Below are positions 56,201 through 64,000 of a stretch of DNA of 64,000 bases, in pieces. Below the pieces are notes generated by a model. The model was not told where the DNA came from. It saw only the letters and a program-made list of their open reading frames with translations, and made no database searches. A program made the position numbers and the translations under genes. Location: contig JAUCBJ010007169.1 of the NCBI GenBank assembly GCA_032718475.1, forward strand, positions 1 through 64,000, given 5' to 3'. Each line of letters begins with the position of its first letter. Within the stretch, counting starts at the first letter, position 1. This DNA comes from Nemertoderma westbladi. Lineage: Eukaryota > Xenacoelomorpha > Nemertodermatida > Nemertodermatidae.

Positions 56201-59200
56201 GATCGTGAACAGGCATTCCTTTAGGAAACAGAGTAGTGGAAGGGTTTACTGTGGAAGATCACCCAAGGTGGTGAAGGAAGCATTCCTTTAGGAATCAGAG
56301 TGGAATGGTTTACTGTGGAAGTTCACCCATGGTGGTGAACAGGCATTCATTTTGGAAACAGAGTGGAAGGGTTTATTGTGGAAGATAACCCATGGTGGTG
56401 AAGGAAGCATTCCTTTAGGAATCAGAGTGGAATGGGTTTACTGTGGAAGATCACCCATGGTGGTGAACAGGCATTCCTTTAGGAAACAGTGTGGAAGGGT
56501 TTACTATGGTAGATCACCCATGATGGTGAACAGGAATTCCTTAGGAAACATAGAGGAAGGGTTTACTGTGGAAGATCACCCATGGTGGTGATCGTGAACA
56601 GGCATTCCTTTAGGAAACAGAGTAGTGGAAGGGTTTACTGTGGAAGATCACCTAAGGTGGTGAAGGAGGCATTCCTTTAGGAATCAGAGTGGAAGGATTT
56701 ACTGTGGAAGATCACCCATAGTGGTGAACAGGCATTCCTTTAGAAAACAGAGTGGAAGAGTTTACTGTGGAAGATCACACATGGTAGTGAACAGGCATTC
56801 CTCTAGGAAACAGAGTAGAAGGGTTAACCGTGGAAGATCACCCATGGTGGTGAACAGGCATTCCTTTAGAAAACAGAGCGGAAGGGTTTACTGTTGAAGA
56901 TCACCCATGGTGGTGAACAGGGATTCCTTTAGGAAACAGAGTAGAAGTGTTAACTGTGGAAGATCACCCTTGGTGGTGAACAGGAATTCCTTTAGGAAAC
57001 AGAGTGGAATGAGTTTACTGTGGAAGATCACCCATGGTGGTAAACAGACATTCCTTTAGGAAACAGAGTGGAAGGGTTTACTGTAGAAGATCACCTGTGG
57101 TGGTGAAGATGCATTCCTTTAGGAAACAGAGTGGAAGGGTTTACTGTGGAAGATCACCCAAGGTGGTGAACAGGCATTCCTCTAGGAAACAGAGTAGAAG
57201 GGTTAACCGTGGAAGATCACCCATGGTGGTGAACAGGCATTCCTTTAGAAAACAGAGCGGAAGGGTTTACTGTTGAAGATCACCCATGGTGGTGAACAGG
57301 GATTCCTTTAGGAAACAGAGTAGAAGTGTTAACTGTGGAAGATCACCCTTGGTGGTGAACAGGAATTCCTTTAGGAAACAGAGTGGAATGAGTTTACTGT
57401 GGAAGATCACCCATGGTGGTAAACAGACATTCCTCTAGGAAACAGAGTGGAAGGGTTTACTTTGGAAGATCACCCATGGTGGTGAATAGGAATTCATTTA
57501 GGAAACAGAGTGGAAGGGTTTACTGTGGAAGATCACCCATAGTGGTTTACAGGAATTCCTTTAGGAAACAGAATGGCAGGGTATACTGAGGAAGATCACT
57601 CATGGTGGTGAACAGGAATTCCTTTAGGAAACAGAATGGAAGGGTTTACTGTGGAATTTCACCCATGGTGGTGAACAGGAATTCCTTTAGGAAACAGAGT
57701 GGAAAGGTTTGCTGTGGAAGATCACCCATGGTGGTGAACAGGAATTCCTTTAGGAAACAGAGTGGAATGGGTTTACTGTGGAAGATCACCCATGGTGGTG
57801 AACAGGCATTCCTTTACGAAACATTGTGGAAGGGTTTACTATGGTAGATCACCCATGATGGTGAACAGGCATTCCTTAGGAAACATAGAGGAAGAGTTTA
57901 CTGTTGAAGATCACCCATGGTGGTGATCGTGAACAGGCATTCCTTTAGGAAACAGAGTAGTGGAAGGGTTTACGGTGGAAGATCACCCAAGTTGGTGAAG
58001 GAAGCATTCCTTTAGGAATCAGAGTGGAATGGTTTACTTTGGAAGATCACCCATGGTGGTGAATAGGAATTCATTTAGGAAACAGAGTGGAAGGGTTTAC
58101 TGTGGAAGATCACCCATAGTGGTTTACAGGAATTCCTTTAGGAAACAGAATGGCAGGGTATACTGAGGAAGATCACTCATGGTGGTGAACAGGAATTCCT
58201 TTAGGAAACAGAATGGAAGGGTTTACTGTGGAATTTCACCCATGGTGGTGAACAGGAATTCCTTTAGGAAACAGAGTGGAAAGGTTTGCTGTGGAAGATC
58301 ACCCATGGTGGTGAACAGGAATTCCTTTAGGAAACAGAGTGGAATGGGTTTACTGTGGAAGATCACCCATGGTGGTGAACAGGCATTCCTTTACGAAACA
58401 TTGTGGAAGGGTTTACTATGGTAGATCACCCATGATGGTGAACAGGCATTCCTTAGGAAACATAGAGGAAGAGTTTACTGTTGAAGATCACCCATGGTGG
58501 TGATCGTGAACAGGCATTCCTTTAGGAAACAGAGTAGTGGAAGGGTTTACGGTGGAAGATCACCCAAGTTGGCGAAGGAAGCATTCCTTTAGGAATCAGA
58601 GTGGAATGGTTTACTGTCGAAGTTCACCCATGATGGTGAACAGGCATTCATTTTGGAAACAGAGTGGAAGGGTTTATTGTGGAAGATCACCTGTGGTGGT
58701 GAAGAGGCATTCCTTTAGGAAACAGAGTAGTGGAGGTTTTACTGTGGAAGATCACCCAAGGTGGTGAAGGAGGCATTCCTTTAGGAATCAGAGTGGAAGT
58801 GTTTACTGTGGAAGTTCACCCATGGTGGTGAACAGGCATTCATTTAGGAATCAGAGTGGAAGGGTTTACTGTGGAAGTTCACCCATGGTGGTGAACAGGC
58901 ATTCATTTTGGAAACAGAGTGGAAGGGTTTATTGTGGAAGATCACCTGTGGTGGTGAAGAGGCATTCCTTTAGGAAACAGAGTGGAAGGGTTTACTGTGG
59001 AAGATCACCCATGGTGGTGAACAGGCATTCCTTTAGGAAACAGAGTAGAAGGGTTAACTGTGGAAGATCACCCATGGTGGTGAACAGGCATTCCTTTAGA
59101 AAACAGAGTAGAAGGGTTTACTGTGGAAGATCACCCATGGTGGTGAACAGGCATTCCTTTAGGAAACAGAGTAGAAGGGTTAACTGTGGAAGATCACCTG

Positions 59201-60390
59201 TGGTGGTGAAGATGCATTCCTTTAGAAAACAGAGTGGAAGGGTTTACTGTGGAAGATCACCCAAGGTAGTGAACAGGCATTCCTCTAGGAAACAGAGTAG
59301 AAGGGTTAACCGTGGAAGATCACCCATGGTGGTGAACAGGCATTCCTTTAGAAAACCGAGTGGAAGGGTTTACTGTTGAAGATCACCCATGGTGGTGAAC
59401 AGGCATTCCTTTAGGAAACAGAGTAGAAGTGTTAACTGTGGAAGATCACCCTTGGTGGTGAACAGGAATTCCTTTAGGAAACAGAGTGGAATGGGTTTAT
59501 TGTGGAAGATCACCTGTGGTGGTGAAGAGGCATTCCTTAGGAAACATAGAGGAAGGGTTTACTGTGGAAGATCACCCATGGTGGTGATCGTGAACAGGCA
59601 TTCCTTTAGGAAACAGAGTAGTGGAGGTTTTACTGTGGAAGATCACCCAAGGTGGTGAAGGAGGCATTCCTTTAGGAATCAGAGTGGAAGGGTTTACTGT
59701 GGAAGTTCACCCATGGTGGTGAACAGGCATTCATTTAGGAATCAGAGTGGAAGGGTTTACTGTGGAAGTTCACCCATGGTGGTTAACAGGCATTCATTTT
59801 GGAAACAGAGTGGAAGGGTTTACTGTGGAAGTTCACCCATGGTGGTGAACAGGCATTCATTTAGGAATCAGAGTGGAAGGGTTTACTGTGGAAGTTCACC
59901 CATGGTGGTGAAGAGGCATTCCTTTAGGAAACAGAGTGGAAGGGTTTACTGTGGAAGATCACCCATGGTGGTGAACAGGCATTCCTTTAGGAAACAGAGT
60001 AGAAGGGTTAACTGTGGAAGATCACCCATGGTGGTGAACAGGCATTCCTTTAGAAAACAGAGTAGAAGGGTTTACTGTGGAAGATCACCCATGGTGGTGA
60101 ACAGGCATTCCTTTAGGAAACAGAGTAGAAGTGTTAACTGTGGAAGATCACCCTTGGTGGTGAACAGGAATTCCTTTAGGAAACAGAGTGGAATGGGTTT
60201 ACTGTGGAAGATCACCCATGGTGGTGAACAGGCATTCCTTTAGGAAACAGTGTGGAAGGGTTTACTATGGTAGATCACCCATGATGGTGAACAGAATTCC
60301 TTAGGAAACATAGAGGAAGGGTTTACTGTGAAAGAGTAGAAGGGTTAACTGTGGAAGATCACCCATGGTGGTTTACAGGCATTCCTTGCC
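53300..60390 (+). repeat. 63-bp satellite, about 110 units, with higher-order repeats
   Basis: The unit holds ATCACCCATGGTGGTGAAC, GGAATTCCTTTAGGAAAC and GAGTGGAAGGGTTTACTGTGG. Blocks recur as larger units: 54039 and 55307 are 1268 bp apart, 57602 and 58179 are 577 bp apart, and 58822 and 59713 are 891 bp apart. One frame reads VVNR...SFRKQSGRVYCGRSP repeatedly, because 63 is a multiple of 3. It is often broken by 5-nt and other insertions, so protein coding is not supported. Confidence 0.95.
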
Positions 60391-61325
60391 TTAATGAGCC
60401 TAAAAAGAATCTCCCATTCATTTCTTCTGTTTTCATGAACACAGAAACTGAAAAATGTTGGCATTTTCTGTTCTTCTGTTATTCATTATTCCCCTTTGTC
60501 CCCCTTTGTTTTTCCTTGTTTTTTCTGCTGGTTTCCCATTTTTTCATTCTCCGATCATTCTGATTCACTCCAAGTATAGCGCAGTTAGTAGAGTTTTGGA
60601 CTTGGAATTTGAGGGATTCAGTGGTGGTAAGCCATTTAAGGAGGAGACACTTCCTGCGTTATTAGGCGCGGACCTTTGAGCGATTTCGGGCTTGTTTAAC
60701 CTCATTATTGCTAAAATCGAGAGTTACTAGCATTTAACAAATAAGCAAGTATTAAACGTGAGTTTTATTTAGTTACAAGCTTTAAACGCAGCATTATTGG
60801 CACTTTCATTGACAAAATAAATACAGTTATGGCTGACTTATGAATTATATTCAAGGTGAATTCAATTAGTCGCGATTTAGATACATGATGATTTTGTCTT
60901 CCGGAGTTTTAACTATTAAAAATAGGATTTCATTATGGATGTCTTTATTCAATTTTAATTAGGGTGAATTGTGTTCCCGGAATACATCAGAATAAGGGGT
61001 TGTGCATTCGGTTTTAGCCGAAGAATGACGTTTCTTTGGATTTAATTTAATTTGGCACACATCCTGCTTTCCGGTTGTCCTATCTATCATTCAAATTCCT
61101 AATGATTTCTGCTTAATGAAATTTATAAATCATTAGATGATGGCGAAGGTGAAGGTGAAAATTATCCATTCTGATCTAATTTATTTCCAACAAACTCTCT
61201 TATATGCTATTACACAAATATTACATTCGCTTGCGGCAATGACTGAAGGTCATAAGGTCAATGGTAAGACACGACTGCAGGGGACACAAAATTTCCGGAT
61301 TGAACTTATACAAGAATAATGTACA
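60391..61325. other. Non-coding stretch with a possible tRNA-like head
   Basis: AT-rich overall. At 60577-60593 TAGCGCAGTTAGTAGAG resembles polymerase III box A and GGGATTCAG (60613-60621) is a weak box B, 36 nt on. It could be the degenerate head of another SINE. Confidence 0.3.
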
Positions 61326-61672
61326 ATGTACATGAACACATCTTCAAACAGACTCTATACATTATCGAAGGTGTTTCATTAGTCCTCCCAAGCTTGAAAC
61401 TGGAACGTAGCCGCTTCCGCTTTGCAGGGCATTGTTTTCGCCGTGAGGAGAAGCCAGTGCACAATCTTATACTTTAGCGACCTCATGAAGTGAATAAGCA
61501 TGGTGGGCTGTCCATGACTTTCTTGAAACGCCCCTTAAAGGGCACCGGCCTTGAAGATGCAAATGATCTATCAAATGTCATCAGTAATAGCTTAACTTTG
61601 TCTACAAGCCGGTATAACATTTCTAATATACAGTAATGCAGCTGCAATGCAGCATGCCGATAGTAGTAGTAC
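61326..61672 (+). mobile_element. LINE 3' fragment
   Basis: Matches the LINE end at 38830-39150: CTCCCAAGCTTGAAACTGGA, CGCTTTGCAGGGCATTG and GTGGGCTGTCCATGAC are shared. It ends with ATGCAGCTGCAATGCAGCAT and a GTAGTAGTA tail. 5' truncated and degraded. Confidence 0.8.
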
Positions 61673-64000
61673 GAAGGCTGGTATCAATGTTGCAGAGGAT
61701 ATTGGGGATTATGAATGTCTGAGAGGTTCATAGATCTATGTTTTATTTTGGTGCAACTGTTATTGACGTAATGATAAACTAATATTATTGCCTCTATTTT
61801 AGTTAATAGGTTAATCTAGGAACTAATCAAAAATATAATATAATGCCAGATGAATTAAAAAACCAGGTAAAATGTTAAACTGTTGAAAACCTTGTACCTC
61901 TGTATAGATAGAATATTTATGTGACGTTTGCCAGTTAGCAACTTATGTTGTATCACCATTTCTAAACTTTAGTTCATCTGCAGCTAGAAGCCAATAATTT
62001 TCAACTAAGTTCATATTGTGTTACATACTTGAAATCTTTGCATGGCCAATTTTCCATCAGTTTTCCAACAAATCACTATAAAGTGGATGAATAACTACAC
62101 GGTGCAAACTTAATTAAGTTAAACGCCTGTAGCTAACAATTTAATTCGAAATTAAAATTCTGGCGCAGCCTCTAGGTCGTTTTCCAGGGCTCCTAGCGCT
62201 TTGTGTTGAAACATTTCCATGATATTTTCATGATTTCCAGAGATAAACATGATACAACTAAACTAAACAAGATATAAAAGTAATTACCAGCTGATTACTG
62301 TAACCTGTAAAACAAAAGTCAAAAGATAAAATATATAAATATTATTTACTATTATTACAATTTAGCAATTAATGTAATGCCTTATATTTTATTATTTATT
62401 ATAGTTCCAGTAGTGGATAATCAATTATACCGTTTCGAAGAATTACACTTATAAAAGAAATTGTAGAAATTAATAATTATAAGATATTATTTATGTATTT
62501 TATCTTTATTGTCTTTGACTTTAGTCTTTTTTCTGGATAGTGTGAAAGCGGCCTTTTAAGATTATTGTAGAAAATTTGTGGGGAGGGGGTATATATTATA
62601 TATACCAGGAAACATATTATATTCTTAGATAAGATACTTAAGCTAGAGATACATATATCTATATCTCTATTAGACAAGATATATTATAAGACACTATATT
62701 GATATGGTTAGTTACATAGTTATTAAGTTAGGCTATAGAGTAATTATAAAACAGAATATTTGTTAACTACTTTAGATTTTACTTACTGCAACCATAAATC
62801 TGGTGGACTTACTTATTTATTTATGCATAAAATATAAAATTTAAAAATAATATCCCAAAATTATTAGCTTCGTATATTAAGTTTTACATCACATGAACAA
62901 CATACACACAATACCAGGAAATGTTCACAAAACGAAAAGTAAAATATGCCTTCGCATTCTGCCAATATTATTTATTGGCTAATATAATTTCAAGCGAAGT
63001 TACAGTTATCATATATTCTTGGAAATGGAAAAGTGAACTTTGGCGAGTAGGCCTAATGTTTACCAATTGATAAGATTACTGTATAGTCCTGGCTTTGCAG
63101 TTACAGTAGTGTGATATAATATTGTGAAAGGGAAAGTCCACTGTAATTCTACTATTACTGTAAAATATGTATAACATTATAATATTTAGTATTGTTATAT
63201 AGATATTTAATTGTAGATATCGTATCACCAAATTATTAGAAAAAAACTTTAATTAAATTAACGACATTTTATCTTTTCAAGGTAATATGTAGGCCTATCT
63301 GTAGGTATTTCTCTTTCTAAATTTCTCAAACACCGTACAGATTTTGTGATAGAATCGTTCAATTTAAATATTTGTGTCTCATACCTGATCCTCGTGCTGC
63401 GTGAAGTCCCCACGAACGTGTTCCTTCTGTCAGCGACGTTATACAATGAATAGTCATTGGTGGTTTTGCGCAGAATTTATTCATTAGTTCTCCTAAGATA
63501 TCAAAAAATAAGGTAATAGTCTGATCTCAATATTGTATACTACAGAGAATGAGAATATGGTTTGATAAATTGAGAAAAATTACATCCCTTCTATTAAGTA
63601 ATCCCCATTTAATTACCGTTCACCGCTACTTTTATGTATTCCAATTACATTGTCGAAAAAGTCACTACGTGGCAACATCACCGATTAGAAATAGTAATCG
63701 GTGCAAGGGCGCTACATATCCTGTAATTATTGTAACTATTAAAGTGAAGATGTATGGATAAAATACCTCAGGGTTCTATGGTGATTGATGACTATGATTA
63801 GGGTGCGCCCAGGTCCATGAAGTCTTTTCAAAACTAGAATTTTCTTTACTTAATTGCGGATCTTACCAATTAAGAAGTGATGTTTCCTGTATTAAGTTGT
63901 AGCTGTCTTTGCAGGAGTAAGAATCGTTCTGAGCTCTTGCTACACACATAACTCGTCTACACAATATTATATTATTAGGAAGGGAAAATTGCTGGAGATT
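61673..64000. other. AT-rich non-coding DNA
   Basis: No gene, RNA gene or repeat family was recognised to the window end. Short open frames here lack recognisable motifs. Confidence 0.6.

Noticed and set aside
53300-60390. Many open frames of 70-185 codons with a Cys-containing 21-residue repeat
   Set aside because: They arise because the 63-bp unit is a multiple of three. Frames are broken often by non-3n insertions, and no start, promoter or domain supports a protein.
63258-63761. Small open frames near the right edge as host exons
   Set aside because: No recognisable domain or splice pattern, in AT-rich DNA where such frames are expected by chance.

Overview
This is a eukaryotic, AT-rich, repeat-dominated window from a metazoan, most likely a marine invertebrate. 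Pointers are an ankyrin/coiled-coil gene of the ANKRD26/POTE type, BEL/Pao and Ty3 LTR retrotransposons, several APE-type LINEs, a tRNA-derived SINE and long minisatellites. Nothing bacterial is present (no operons, ribosome binding sites or CRISPR). The species cannot be fixed from the sequence; a deuterostome is a guess.

Layout. 1-5.4 kb: an old LTR related to the young BEL element further right, then a decayed reverse-transcriptase element whose N-terminus is a 30-bp coding minisatellite and whose C-terminus is a restriction-like endonuclease. 7.5-8.6 kb: a minus-strand LINE remnant. 8.5-16 kb: an old BEL/Pao element (protease, RT, RNase H) split by a Ty3 element (9741-13885) and by a tRNA-SINE (15421-15702). 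17.1 kb: an orphan LINE 5' UTR. 19.07-23.79 kb, minus strand: the only convincing host gene, an intronless 1573-codon frame with N-terminal ankyrin repeats, long coiled coil and Cys-rich tail. Beyond its 5' end lies a foldback region rich in TTCTAGAA palindromes (23.95-25.04 kb).

25.3-41.2 kb: a TIR element, a nearly full-length but broken LINE (25930-29740, minus), a 19-bp tandem array (30.4-31.5 kb), more LINE fragments, an AT-rich minisatellite (36.9-37.3 kb) and a 1.35-kb palindromic foldback element sitting inside an endonuclease fragment.

41212-52928: a very young BEL/Pao-family LTR element. Its LTRs are both 1226 bp and differ at only three positions by eye; it has TG...CA ends and a 5-bp target duplication (GTTCC). 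It carries one intact 1368-codon Gag-protease frame in which the whole RT core has been removed in frame, and it has no integrase, so it looks like a recently mobile non-autonomous element served in trans. Two small unrecognised frames lie before its 3' LTR. 53.3-60.4 kb: about 7 kb of a 63-bp satellite with higher-order repeats. 60.4-64 kb: mostly AT-rich non-coding DNA with one more LINE 3' fragment.

Most open frames here belong to mobile elements and most of those are broken. The functional candidates are the ankyrin gene and the young BEL-derived element.
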